A stretch of 33,487 nucleotides of DNA from Ruminococcus sp. (lineage in GTDB: Bacteria; Bacillota; Clostridia; Oscillospirales; Acutalibacteraceae): assembly GCA_004558485.1 (NCBI GenBank), contig SFCS01000013.1:1-33487 (forward strand), read 5' to 3'. The position numbers were made by a program, and so were the translations under genes. Positions 15,530-23,403 of this stretch are shown one piece after another (within the stretch, counting starts at the first letter, position 1; every line of letters begins with the position of its first letter). The notes under the pieces were generated by a model. It made no database searches. It had not been told where the DNA came from and saw only the letters and a list, made by a program, of their open reading frames with translations.

Positions 15530-17773
15530 ATGGCCAAAAAAACAAAAGCCGTTCAAACGGTGGATAAACTGCCGGATAACGCCCACATCACGGGCGCCGG
15601 CGAGATCGAGGCGCAGGCGATCACCGATACGCTGCGCACCAACTATATGCCCTATGCCATGAGCGTCATCATGTCGCGTGCCATTCCGGAGATCGACGGC
15701 TTTAAGCCCTCACACCGGAAGCTCCTGTACACGATGTACAAAATGAACCTGCTCGGCGCACAGCGGGTGAAATCCGCAAACATCGTCGGTGCGACCATGA
15801 AGCTCAATCCGCACGGCGACGCGGCGATTTATGAGACGATGGTGCGTCTGTCCAGCGGCAACGAGTCTCTTTTGCACCCGTTCGTGGACTCCAAGGGCAA
15901 CTTCGGCCGCGCTTATTCCAGCGAAATGGAATATGCCGCATCGCGTTACACCGAGGCAAAGCTGGAGCCGATCGCGGCGGAGCTTTTCCGCGACATTGAC
16001 AAGGAAACGGTGGATTTCGTCGATAACTATGACGCCTCCACGAAAGAACCGACGCTGCTGCCGGTGAGCTTTCCGTCCATCCTCGTCAACAATAACATGG
16101 GCATCGCCGTTGGCATGGCGAGCAACATCTGCTCCTTCAATCTGCGGGAGGTCTGCGAGACCACCATCGCGCTCATGCGCGATCCCGATCATCCGATCGC
16201 CGACACGCTGCAAGCGCCCGATTTTCCCGGCGGCGGGCAGATCGTCTATGATCGCGCCGCTATGGAGCGGCTGTATGAAACGGGCCGCGGCAGCGTGAAG
16301 GTGCGCGCCGTGTATCAGTATGACAAAGCGGCGAACTGCATCGACATCACGCAAATTCCCTACAGCACAACGGTCGAAGCCATCATTTCCAAGATGGTGG
16401 AGCTGGTCAAGGCGGGAAAGCTGCGGGAGGTCTCCGATGTGCGCAACGAGATCGGTCTTGACGGTCTGAAGATCACGATCGACCTCAAACGCGGCGTCGA
16501 TCCCGACAAGCTGATGAACCGTCTGTATGCCATGACGCCGCTCGAGGACAGCTTTTCCTGCAACTTCAATGTGCTCATCGCCGGGGTGCCGCAGGTGCTC
16601 GGCGTGCGCAGCATCCTTGGCGAGTGGATCGCGTTCCGCACCGAATGTGTGCGGCGGCGCACCTATTTTGATCTGCAGAGGGCGAAGGAAAAGCTACATC
16701 TGCTCAAAGGCCTTTCCAAGATCCTGCTCGACATCGACAAAGCCATTTCCATCGTGCGCAGCACGGAGGAGGAGGCAGAGGTCGTGCCGAACCTCATGAT
16801 CGGTTTCGGCATCGACAAGATCCAGGCGGAATATGTAGCGGAGATCAAGCTGCGCCATCTGAACCGCGAATATATCCTCAAACGCACCGCCGAGATGGAG
16901 CAGCTCATCGCCGACATTGCCGAGATGGAGGACATTCTGGCGAAGGAAAGCCGCGTGCGCAAAATCATCATCGGCGAGCTGCAGACGGTGGCGGAGAAAT
17001 ACGGCATGCCGCGCAGATCGACCGTTCTCTATGCCACCGAGATTACCGAGACGGCGCAGGAGGCGGAGGAGGAGATTCCCGACTATCCCTGTACCTTCTT
17101 CTTCACCAAGGGCGGCTATTTCAAGAAGATCACGCCCGCCTCGCTGCGCATGAGCAGCGAGCACAAGCTCAAAGAGGGAGACGAAATCACCCAAACGGTG
17201 GAGGGGAGCAACCGCCGCGAGCTGCTGTTCTTCACCGACAGCGCGACCGTTTACAAGACGCGGGCATCGGAGTTTGGCGACACCAAGGCGAGCAGCATGG
17301 GCGACTTTGTTGCGACCCAGTTGAAATTCGACGCGGGCGAGGCAGTGCGCTATATGGTGGCGACCTCCGATTATAAGGGCTTTATGCTGTTTTGCTTTGA
17401 AAACGGCAAAATTGCCAAGGTGGAGCTTTCCGCCTATGCCACCAAAAATAACCGCCATAAGCTTATCGGCGCCTACAGCGACAAGAGCCCGCTCGTAGCG
17501 GTGCTGTATATGGAGGAGGACGGCGAGGTGCTGCTCACCGCCACCTCCGGCAGACGCCTTTTGGTGCACACGGGCGCCATCGCGCCTAAGACCACCCGCT
17601 CGACCATCGGCGTGCAGGCGATGACGCTTAAGGGCAAACACAGGCTGTCGGCGGTACAGCGGTATACCGCGGGATCGCTGACAAAGGAGAACCGCTATCG
17701 CACGAAGAACCTGCCCGCAGCGGGCGCACTGCCGCTGGCGGAGGACTACGGCGAACAGCTCACCATGATGTAA
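15530..17773 (+). CDS. type IIA topoisomerase DNA-cleavage subunit, ParC/GyrA-like
   Basis: A 747-residue subunit. The winged-helix part contains MSRAIPEIDGFKPSHRKLLY, and the catalytic tyrosine is Y140 in ASRYTEA. The quinolone-contact helix reads NPHG-D97-A98-AIY-E102, with alanine where most enzymes have serine. A coiled-coil region (about 380-490) and a beta-pinwheel C-terminal domain follow. No QRRRG-like GyrA box is visible, so ParC-like decatenation activity is more likely than gyrase. The start is preceded by GGGGGGAGAAAG and is 16 bases from the B subunit, forming a two-gene operon. Confidence 0.88.
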   Translation: MAKKTKAVQTVDKLPDNAHITGAGEIEAQAITDTLRTNYMPYAMSVIMSRAIPEIDGFKPSHRKLLYTMYKMNLLGAQRVKSANIVGATMKLNPHGDAAIYETMVRLSSGNESLLHPFVDSKGNFGRAYSSEMEYAASRYTEAKLEPIAAELFRDIDKETVDFVDNYDASTKEPTLLPVSFPSILVNNNMGIAVGMASNICSFNLREVCETTIALMRDPDHPIADTLQAPDFPGGGQIVYDRAAMERLYETGRGSVKVRAVYQYDKAANCIDITQIPYSTTVEAIISKMVELVKAGKLREVSDVRNEIGLDGLKITIDLKRGVDPDKLMNRLYAMTPLEDSFSCNFNVLIAGVPQVLGVRSILGEWIAFRTECVRRRTYFDLQRAKEKLHLLKGLSKILLDIDKAISIVRSTEEEAEVVPNLMIGFGIDKIQAEYVAEIKLRHLNREYILKRTAEMEQLIADIAEMEDILAKESRVRKIIIGELQTVAEKYGMPRRSTVLYATEITETAQEAEEEIPDYPCTFFFTKGGYFKKITPASLRMSSEHKLKEGDEITQTVEGSNRRELLFFTDSATVYKTRASEFGDTKASSMGDFVATQLKFDAGEAVRYMVATSDYKGFMLFCFENGKIAKVELSAYATKNNRHKLIGAYSDKSPLVAVLYMEEDGEVLLTATSGRRLLVHTGAIAPKTTRSTIGVQAMTLKGKHRLSAVQRYTAGSLTKENRYRTKNLPAAGALPLAEDYGEQLTMM

Positions 17774-17780
17774 AAAAAGA

Positions 17781-17829
17781 CCGCCGTCGGGAAGTCCAAA
17801 GGATTTTCCGGCAGCGATCCCGACAGCGG
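17781..17829. other. imperfect inverted repeat after the topoisomerase operon
   Basis: CCGCCGTCGGGA (17781-17792) pairs with TCCCGACAGCGG (17818-17829) with one mismatch. Inner complementarity (GGA..TCC with GGATTTTCC) extends the structure. A run of seven A at 17772-17778 makes it terminator-like on the minus strand, where no gene is visible. On the plus strand no T-run follows. The rest of 17830-17909 shows nothing recognisable. Confidence 0.5.
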
Positions 17830-17909
17830 CTACGCAAACGCAATCTGTATCCGTTGTCCTTCGTAGTGTGCACCGCTTTGCGGGAAATATGTGCAAAATA
17901 AAAAAACAG

Positions 17910-17938
17910 TTGCATTTTTCTGCGGTTTGTGGTACACT
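17910..17938 (+). promoter_or_regulatory. putative sigma-A promoter of secG
   Basis: TTGCAT (17910-17915) and TACACT (17933-17938) with a 17-base spacer, about 44 bases before the secG start. Confidence 0.7.
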
Positions 17939-17981
17939 GTATGAACATGAATGTGTATTATTAACCTTTGGGGGTACGGAT

Positions 17982-18227
17982 ATGTCTGCTTTGGAAATTG
18001 TTTTTGGTATTGTGCTGATTATTTTATCTGTTGCGATCATTATGATCGTTCTGATGCAGGAAAGCCGCGAGGCGGGTCTCGGTGTGATTTCCGGTGCTGC
18101 CGACTCCTTCATGGAAAAGGGAAAGGCAAAGACCTTCAATGCCTTCCTCGCCAAATGGACGAAATGGATCTCCATCGTTTTCTTCGTCTTGGTGCTGGCT
18201 GCCATGGTGGTCACCAACCTGAAATAA
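17982..18227 (+). CDS. secG: protein translocase subunit SecG
   Basis: An 81-residue membrane protein with two hydrophobic helices (about 3-25 and 59-79) joined by a loop containing QESREAGLGVISGAADSFMEKGKAK. This resembles the SecG pattern of a glycine-rich loop followed by a basic segment. SecG assists SecYE in protein export. The ATG at 17982 follows a GGGGGT site; upstream in-frame codons back to 17868 are rejected because SecG normally begins directly with the first helix. It is monocistronic, with its own promoter and terminator. Confidence 0.93.
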   Translation: MSALEIVFGIVLIILSVAIIMIVLMQESREAGLGVISGAADSFMEKGKAKTFNAFLAKWTKWISIVFFVLVLAAMVVTNLK

Positions 18228-18237
18228 GTGCTTTCTG

Positions 18238-18269
18238 AAAGCCGTCCGCAAAATGCGGACGGCTTTTTT
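18238..18269 (+). terminator. intrinsic terminator of secG
   Basis: The perfect stem GCCGTCCGCA/TGCGGACGGC (18241-18250 with 18254-18263), an AAA loop and T6 (18264-18269). It lies 10 bases after the secG stop. Confidence 0.93.
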
Positions 18270-18329
18270 GTTTATTTCGGGCATATTTGGACAATACTGG
18301 TAATACACTGAAAACGGAGGGAACCATCT

Positions 18330-18581
18330 ATGGAAAATGTACTCAAGCGCGTTATTCTGCGACCGCAGACACCGGAGGCGCCCACACAGCAGGCAATTCG
18401 GGAGGTTACCCGACGCATGGAGGCAATGGAAACGCAGTATGCCATGCTCAGCGACAACGACCTGATCGAGGCATGCATTTTTGAGATGGAGGCGCTGCGC
18501 GCGCAATATCGCTTTTTGCTGCGCAGGGCAAAGGAGGAAAATGTGAGCGGCAGCTGTCGGCGGCTCGCGTGGGAAGGATAG
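18330..18581 (+). CDS. yaaL: YaaL-like DUF2508 family protein
   Basis: An 83-residue, largely helical and charged soluble protein. The central segment YAMLSDNDLIEACIFEMEAL followed by RAQYRFLLRRAKEE fits the DUF2508 consensus (DPDLID.AIY, then RY.YLL..AK). In Bacillus subtilis yaaL lies directly before bofA, and the same order occurs here with a 12-base gap. No biochemical function is established. A GGAGGG site lies upstream of the ATG. No clear promoter is seen between the secG terminator and this gene. Confidence 0.8.
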   Translation: MENVLKRVILRPQTPEAPTQQAIREVTRRMEAMETQYAMLSDNDLIEACIFEMEALRAQYRFLLRRAKEENVSGSCRRLAWEG

Positions 18582-18593
18582 TAGGAGGAGCAT

Positions 18594-18860
18594 ATGACAA
18601 CGGGTATGAACATTCTCGCCGCCGTTTTGAGCGGTGCAGCGGCACTGACGGTTTTGGTCATGATGGTGCGCACGGGAAAACCGGTACGCCGGGCGGCAAC
18701 ATCGCTCGTGGAAGGGTTTTGCGCTATGGCGGCGGTGGATGTCGCCGGCATCTTCACCGGCGTTTCGCTCGGCTTTTCATGGTTCACGGCGGCTGTCTGC
18801 GGCGTTTTCGGCATCCCCGGTGTCATTTCTCTGCTTATCATGCGCGCATTGGCGTTGTAA
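18594..18860 (+). CDS. bofA: BofA-like pro-sigmaK processing inhibitor
   Basis: An 88-residue membrane protein with hydrophobic segments at about 5-25, 40-60 and 62-86. The C-terminal part GFSWFTAAVCGVFGIPGVIS matches the BofA pattern of a short polar turn followed by GxLGxPG. In Bacillus BofA holds the SpoIVFB protease inactive during engulfment. Its presence next to a YaaL-like gene suggests a sporulating lineage. A TAGGAGGAG site precedes the ATG. BofA-like proteins also occur in non-sporulating relatives, so sporulation itself is inference. Confidence 0.85.
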   Translation: MTTGMNILAAVLSGAAALTVLVMMVRTGKPVRRAATSLVEGFCAMAAVDVAGIFTGVSLGFSWFTAAVCGVFGIPGVISLLIMRALAL

Positions 18861-18868
18861 AGTAAGAC

Positions 18869-18905
18869 AAACCGCAGTATCTGCAGTTGCAGATACTGCG
18901 GTTTT
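18869..18905 (+). terminator. hairpin/terminator after bofA
   Basis: AAACCGCAGTATCTGCA (18869-18885) pairs perfectly with TGCAGATACTGCGGTTT (18888-18904) around a GT loop, followed by T then GTG. The stem is very long but the T-run is short (TTTT at 18902-18905), so termination may be partial. Confidence 0.7.
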
Positions 18906-18915
18906 GTGTTATACT
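18887..18915 (+). promoter_or_regulatory. promoter of the glycosyltransferase gene, inside the terminator stem
   Basis: TTGCAG (18887-18892) and TATACT (18910-18915) have a 17-base spacer. The -35 element forms part of the right arm of the preceding hairpin. Transcription would start about 18922, just before the AGGAGG site. Confidence 0.65.
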
Positions 18916-18940
18916 GTCCCAAAAGGCAGGAGGTTATCCT

Positions 18941-20083
18941 ATGAAGATTTTGATGATTCCGTCGTGGTACGGCACGAAAAGCGCGCCGCTGCTCGGCTCA
19001 TTTTATAAAGAACAGGCGGAGGCACTGGCAGCGCTCGGCCACGATGTGGCAGTGCTGTATGCCGAGGTGGGCGGCAGCTTTTCCCGCCGTGTCAACGGAT
19101 TGACACACAAGGTGGTGAACGGCGTTAATACCTACACCTATGTGCGCCCCAACCTCACGCCGCGCTTGGAAAAGGGACGCTGTTTTCAGCGCACGCGGAT
19201 GCTGCTGCATCTGTATAAAAAGCTCGAAAAGGAATGGGGCAGACCGGATGTGGTCAATCTGCGCTCCTCCCTGCAGGGCTATGAGGCGCTTGCCCTTTGC
19301 CGCAAACATCGCCTGCCGCTGTTTTTCATGGAGCATTCCTCGTTTGTCGTGACCGAGGGGGAGGGGAGCGCGGCGGTCGCAAGACTGCGCGCCGTCATGA
19401 AGGCGGCGGCAGTCAACGCCTGTGTCAGCTCGGTGCTGATGCGGGTGATGCAGCCGATCGACAAAAACACGCGCCTCATTCCGGATTTTGTGGATGAACG
19501 CCGCTTTTGCATCACCGAAAAAACGCAGCCGACCGACCGTTTCGTGTTTGCTGCGATGGGGCAGCTGCGCCCCATTAAGGGGCACGACACGCTCATTCGC
19601 GCGTTTGCACGGTTAAAACAGCTGACCGATCGACCGGTGGAGCTGCGCATCGCCGGAACGGGCGGGCTGCATGACTATCTGCAAGGCATCATCGACGCCG
19701 AGGGTGTCGGGGACTGCTGCACCCTCTGCGGCGCCGTGCCGCGCGACGAGGTGTGCGCGTTCATGAACAACTGCGACTGCTTTGTTTGCTCGTCCCGCAC
19801 GGAAATGCTCTCATGCGTGCTGCACGAATGTGCCGCCTGCGGCAAGCCCGCAATCGCTACCGCCTGCGGAGGCCCGCAGGACATTATCACAGAGGACTCC
19901 GGCGTGCTGGTGCCGGTGGACGATGTGGAGACGATGGCACAGGCGATGTACCGCATGCTGGATGCGGCAGCGACTTATGACCGACAAAAAATTCGCGACA
20001 GCATCATCGCGCGTTTCGGGCGCGAGGAAGTCTGTCGCTTGCTGATCGACGCCTGTGAAAGCGCCGCGGAGGTGAAAAAATGA
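18941..20083 (+). CDS. GT4-family glycosyltransferase
   Basis: A 380-residue GT-B fold glycosyltransferase. The N-terminus, MKILMIPSWYGTKSAPLLGSF, is typical of group 1 enzymes acting on nucleotide-sugar donors. The C-terminal donor site includes FAAMGQLRPIKGHDTLIRAF and the E-rich segment RTEMLSCVLHECAACGKP followed by IATACGGPQDII. No signal peptide or membrane segment is seen, so it acts at the cytoplasmic face. The ATG at 18941 is preceded by AGGAGG. It overlaps pgeF by 4 bases. The acceptor is unknown; polysaccharide or glycolipid synthesis is a family-level guess. Confidence 0.88.
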   Translation: MKILMIPSWYGTKSAPLLGSFYKEQAEALAALGHDVAVLYAEVGGSFSRRVNGLTHKVVNGVNTYTYVRPNLTPRLEKGRCFQRTRMLLHLYKKLEKEWGRPDVVNLRSSLQGYEALALCRKHRLPLFFMEHSSFVVTEGEGSAAVARLRAVMKAAAVNACVSSVLMRVMQPIDKNTRLIPDFVDERRFCITEKTQPTDRFVFAAMGQLRPIKGHDTLIRAFARLKQLTDRPVELRIAGTGGLHDYLQGIIDAEGVGDCCTLCGAVPRDEVCAFMNNCDCFVCSSRTEMLSCVLHECAACGKPAIATACGGPQDIITEDSGVLVPVDDVETMAQAMYRMLDAAATYDRQKIRDSIIARFGREEVCRLLIDACESAAEVKK

Positions 20084-20907
20084 TGCAGCTCCCGCTATCA
20101 AAGACCCTCACCGTGCATGAAAACGGCGCAGTTTACTATTCCTTTCCGCATATGGACGCCTACCCGTTTATCCGAAACGGCTTTTCCACCCGCCTCGGCG
20201 GCGTGAGCGGGGGGATCTATGCGTCCATGAACCTCAGCTATACCCGCGGGGACGAAAAAGCGGCGGTGGATGAGAACTTTGTCCGCATCTGTGCCGCCAT
20301 GAAGCTGTCCGCCGCCGATGTGGTGCTATCCGCGCAGGAGCATCACACCACCCTCAAAAATGTCACCGCCGCCGATCGCGGCATCGGGCTTTCCCGTCCG
20401 CCGTTTGTCGATGTGGACGGTCTTTTGACCGATGAACCGCAGGTGGTGCTGTGCACACAGTATGCGGATTGTGTGCCGCTGTTGTTTGCAGACCCGGTGC
20501 GGCATGTGGTCGCCGCATCGCACGCGGGCTGGCGCGGCACGGTCGCCGAGATCGGCAGACAGACCGTGGAGCGGATGCAAAGCGACTACGGCTGCGATCC
20601 GCACGATATACTGGCGGGCATCGCGCCGTCGATCGGTCCTTGCTGTTTTGAGGTAGATGCGCCGGTGGCAGAGGCGTTTGAGGGGCTTTCCGTGACGGAT
20701 GGCGACTGCTGCCGCGAAGGCGGGGACGGCAAATTCTTTGTTGACCTATGGGAGACCAACCGCCGCATTTTGCTGTCTGCGGGCGTAAAGGCAGAAAACA
20801 TTACAGTCACAGATCTCTGCACCCGCTGCCATCCGCAGCTTTTCTGGTCGCACCGGTTCAGCGGCGCTGCCCGCGGCAGCCTGGCGGCGTTTATCGCGCT
20901 GACATAA
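20080..20907 (+). CDS. pgeF: peptidoglycan editing factor PgeF (YfiH/laccase-domain protein)
   Basis: A 275-residue protein of the multicopper polyphenol oxidase (YfiH) domain family. The opening VRNGFSTR-like segment is present as IRNGFSTRLGGVSGG. Metal-binding residues of the family are visible: the His pair in SAQEHHTT, the Cys in YADCVPLL, and the His in SHAGWRGT. The C-terminal TRCHPQLFWSHRF matches the conserved end. In E. coli the homologue removes misincorporated amino acids from peptidoglycan precursors. Translation starts at ATG 20080, overlapping the glycosyltransferase stop; ATG 20083 is a possible alternative. Confidence 0.92.
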   Translation: MMQLPLSKTLTVHENGAVYYSFPHMDAYPFIRNGFSTRLGGVSGGIYASMNLSYTRGDEKAAVDENFVRICAAMKLSAADVVLSAQEHHTTLKNVTAADRGIGLSRPPFVDVDGLLTDEPQVVLCTQYADCVPLLFADPVRHVVAASHAGWRGTVAEIGRQTVERMQSDYGCDPHDILAGIAPSIGPCCFEVDAPVAEAFEGLSVTDGDCCREGGDGKFFVDLWETNRRILLSAGVKAENITVTDLCTRCHPQLFWSHRFSGAARGSLAAFIALT

Positions 20908-20912
20908 CGCGC

Positions 20913-21065
20913 TTAGCCTTTCGGTGCCAAATAGAAGTACAGGGCAAAAGCCCGGTCATTTGCCCAGTCGTCATAGAAAGCGCCCTTTCTCCCGTCAAAA
21001 GCTATTCTTTCCCGGCATTCATTGTATCCTCTGTTATAGGGGGGAACAATGCACAAATGAAACAT
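20913..21065 (-). other. structured protein-like intergenic segment, possible dispersed repeat
   Basis: Between pgeF and the AraC-type gene, the minus strand has a 50-codon open frame from ATG 21065 to TAA 20913. It is in the same frame as the AraC-type gene but follows its stop. Its end, YDDWANDRAFALYFYLAPKG, looks protein-like, yet no ribosome binding site precedes the ATG. The same DNA holds several short inverted repeats (GGGCAAA 20942-20948 with TTTGCCC 20959-20965; GAAAG with CTTTC near 20976-20989). This mix suggests a small dispersed repeat or the tail of a lost gene rather than an expressed protein. Confidence 0.4.
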
Positions 21066-21091
21066 GAAATTGCACTTTTCGCACCGCCCGG

Positions 21092-21117
21092 CGCGCCGCT
21101 ATTGCGGCGCGTTTTTT
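21092..21117 (+). terminator. intrinsic terminator of the glycosyltransferase-pgeF unit
   Basis: The stem CGCGCCGC/GCGGCGCG (21092-21099 with 21104-21111), a TATT loop and T6 (21112-21117). It overlaps the stop codon and last codons of the convergent AraC-type gene. Confidence 0.88.
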
Positions 21118-21920
21118 GTGCGTATCGGCGGCGTGCCAAAGGCCTTTTGATAGGCACGGTAAAAAGCGGAATAGTCGCGAAACCCACAGGCGGCTGCCGC
21201 GTCGGTCGCGGATGCGCCGTGACCGATCTGCTCCTTGGCGGCGATGAGTCGCTTTGTTTGTACATATTTCCAAACGGTGCTGCCCGTTGCGTGCTTAAAG
21301 CTGCGACAGAGCTGCGAACGGCTGATGAAAAAGCGGTCGCAGACGGCATCGAGCGTCAGCTCCTCAAAAAGGTGCTCATTGATATAGCGGATAATGCGAT
21401 AAATAGCGGTGGTCGGCACGGCGGCGGCATCCTGTATCCGCGCGACGGCGGCGCGCTCTACCTCAAAAAGCAGCGGCGCAAGGTTTATGAGAATCTGCAT
21501 ACGCACATGCTCTGTCGGCCGCACCATGTTGTGCAGCAGGCGGCGGTAGGTATCGTCGGCAAAATTCTGCGGCAGATAGGCGTTATATTGCCCATCCTCC
21601 CGCAAAAGAAACGGGCGCAGCAAAAGGTCGCTGCTGTCCGACGGCAAAAGCTCCTGCCGAAAATGCAGCGCCATACGGTGATAGGGGTGTGCGGGATCGA
21701 TCTCCGTATAGTGCGACTCGGTTGGGCGCATCAGCATCAGCATGCCGGCCCGCAGGGGATAGGCGTTGCCCTCCACATGGAACACCCCGCTGCCGGAAAT
21801 GCAGTAGTATAGCTCGAACATGTCGTGCGTGTGTGCGACAAATGCCGACGGCTGCGGTACGGGATCCAGAGAGTGATGAAAAAACAGTTCCTCGTCTTTG
21901 AAGCTGAAAAGGTTTTCCAT
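21099..21920 (-). CDS. AraC-family transcriptional regulator of the uronate operon
   Basis: A 273-residue regulator. The N-terminal cupin-like sensor has FVAHTHDMFELYYCISGSG and PLRAGMLMLMRPTESH. Residues from about 165 to 265 hold two helix-turn-helix motifs, LDAVCDRFFISRSQLCRSFK and ATDAAAACGFRDYSAFYRAY. The gene is divergent from uxaC with 115 bases between them, the standard layout for a local activator that senses a sugar or uronate. The ATG follows GAGGTGA on the minus strand. The ligand is unknown but is probably glucuronate or a pathway intermediate. Confidence 0.9.
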   Translation of the reverse strand: MENLFSFKDEELFFHHSLDPVPQPSAFVAHTHDMFELYYCISGSGVFHVEGNAYPLRAGMLMLMRPTESHYTEIDPAHPYHRMALHFRQELLPSDSSDLLLRPFLLREDGQYNAYLPQNFADDTYRRLLHNMVRPTEHVRMQILINLAPLLFEVERAAVARIQDAAAVPTTAIYRIIRYINEHLFEELTLDAVCDRFFISRSQLCRSFKHATGSTVWKYVQTKRLIAAKEQIGHGASATDAAAACGFRDYSAFYRAYQKAFGTPPIRTKNAPQ

Positions 21921-22035
21921 GGTGTCACCTCGGTGTCATCATACCATACAAAGATACGATTTGCAATATCTTTGCCACTATTCACAATGGATATTTGCAA
22001 TTTTTTCTATATAATGGAAGTATGGAGGTGCGGAT
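21921..22035. promoter_or_regulatory. divergent control region between araC-type gene and uxaC
   Basis: TATAAT (22010-22015) is a -10 for uxaC, but no good -35 lies 17 bases upstream (ATGGAT at 21987-21992), as expected for an activator-dependent promoter. TTTGCAAT occurs as a direct repeat at 21960-21967 and 21994-22001, 34 bases apart (near three helical turns). These are candidate AraC-type half-sites, the second just upstream of the -10. The uxaC ribosome binding site is GGAGGTG at 22024-22030. Confidence 0.55.
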
Positions 22036-23403
22036 ATGAACGCGGAGTATCTTTTACACGGCGAAACGGCAAAGGCGTTGTATGACAGTGTGCGGAGGCT
22101 GCCGATCATCGACTATCACTGTCATTTGTCACCGCAGGAGATCTGCGAGGATAAACCGTTTGACAACATTGGGCAGATGTGGCTTGCGGGGGATCATTAC
22201 AAATGGCGGCTGATGCGCGCGGCGGGTGTCGACGAGCGGTATATCACCGGCGACGCCGACTGGCATGAAAAATTCCTGCACTATGCCGCGGCGCTGGAAT
22301 TTGCTGCGGGAAACCCGCTGTATCATTGGTCGCACATGGAGCTGTCGCAGTTTTTCGGCATTGACGAACCGCTGACGGCGGCGACGGCTGAGGACATATA
22401 CAGGCGGGCAAACGACTGTATCCGTGAGAGCGGTCTTTCACCGCGTAAGCTGATGCGGGATGCCCGCGTGGAGACGGTGTGTACCACCGACGATGTGACG
22501 GACGACCTTTCGTGGCATCGGCGCATTGGCGCTGACGCGACCTTTCCCGTGCGCGTGCTGCCGTCGTTTCGCACCGATAACCTGCTTTTGATGCGGCGCG
22601 CCGATTATCCCGCTTATATTCTGCGCCTTTCCGCCGCGGCAGGGGTGCAAGTGAAAGACCTTGCCACCCTGAAAGCAGCGGTGGAAAACCGCCTTTTGTT
22701 CTTTGTGCAACACGGTTGCCGCTTCACCGATGTCGGCATCCCGTTTTTCCCGACGGCGGTCGCCGACGAAGAAAAAGCGAACGCGACCTTCTGTGCACTT
22801 TTGCAGGGAAAGACGGTGACGGACGACGAGTACCTGGCGCTTTTGGGACATCTATATGTTTTTTTGGGCAGGCTGTACCGCGAAAACGGGCTGGTGATGC
22901 AGTGGCATTTGGCGGTCACGCGCAACGCCAACACGGCACTTTTCACACGCTGCGGTGCGGACTGCGGCGTGGATTGTGTGGGGGACATGTTGTGTGGCGG
23001 CGATCTCATCGCCATGCTGGATGCCTTGCAGCAAAATGACGCGCTGCCGCAAACGGTCCTCTATTCGCTCAACGATGCCAACGCCGCCCAGATCGCCTCG
23101 ATCGCGGGCGCGTTCCCCGGTGTGCGGTGCGGAGCGGCATGGTGGTTCTGCGACCACAAGCGCGGTATCCGCAGGGAAATGGAGATCATTGCCGAAAACG
23201 GCACGCTCGGCGCGTTTCTCGGTATGCTGACCGACTCGCGCAGCTTTCTTTCCTATGCGCGACATGACTATTTCCGCCGCATCCTTTGTACCATGCTCGG
23301 AGAATGGGCGGACGCGGGGGAATATCCCTTCGATAACGCCAAAAAGCTGGCAAGGAAAATTGCATACGACAACATACGGCAACTGATGGAGGAACACAAA
23401 TGA
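22036..23403 (+). CDS. uxaC: glucuronate (uronate) isomerase
   Basis: A 455-residue amidohydrolase-fold enzyme of normal UxaC length, which converts D-glucuronate to D-fructuronate (and D-galacturonate to tagaturonate). The N-terminus has the metal-binding D26-YHCHL motif, and the family segments GDHYKWRLMRAAGVDERYITG and PLYHWSHMEL are clear. WWFCDHKRGIRREME and a C-terminal RRILC segment also fit the family. It is the first gene of the plus-strand uronate operon. Its stop overlaps the next ATG (ATGA at 23400). Confidence 0.96.
   Translation: MNAEYLLHGETAKALYDSVRRLPIIDYHCHLSPQEICEDKPFDNIGQMWLAGDHYKWRLMRAAGVDERYITGDADWHEKFLHYAAALEFAAGNPLYHWSHMELSQFFGIDEPLTAATAEDIYRRANDCIRESGLSPRKLMRDARVETVCTTDDVTDDLSWHRRIGADATFPVRVLPSFRTDNLLLMRRADYPAYILRLSAAAGVQVKDLATLKAAVENRLLFFVQHGCRFTDVGIPFFPTAVADEEKANATFCALLQGKTVTDDEYLALLGHLYVFLGRLYRENGLVMQWHLAVTRNANTALFTRCGADCGVDCVGDMLCGGDLIAMLDALQQNDALPQTVLYSLNDANAAQIASIAGAFPGVRCGAAWWFCDHKRGIRREMEIIAENGTLGAFLGMLTDSRSFLSYARHDYFRRILCTMLGEWADAGEYPFDNAKKLARKIAYDNIRQLMEEHK

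Noticed and set aside
13490..15586. Very long minus-strand open frame (698 codons) opposite the topoisomerase B gene
   Set aside because: It is the mirror of a well-recognised plus-strand gene. G+C-rich codon use leaves the opposite strand open. No family resemblance or ribosome binding site was seen.
20748..21812. A plus-strand frame of 354 codons from pgeF into the AraC-type region
   Set aside because: It crosses the end of pgeF, an intrinsic terminator and a convincing minus-strand regulator, and shows no recognisable domain.
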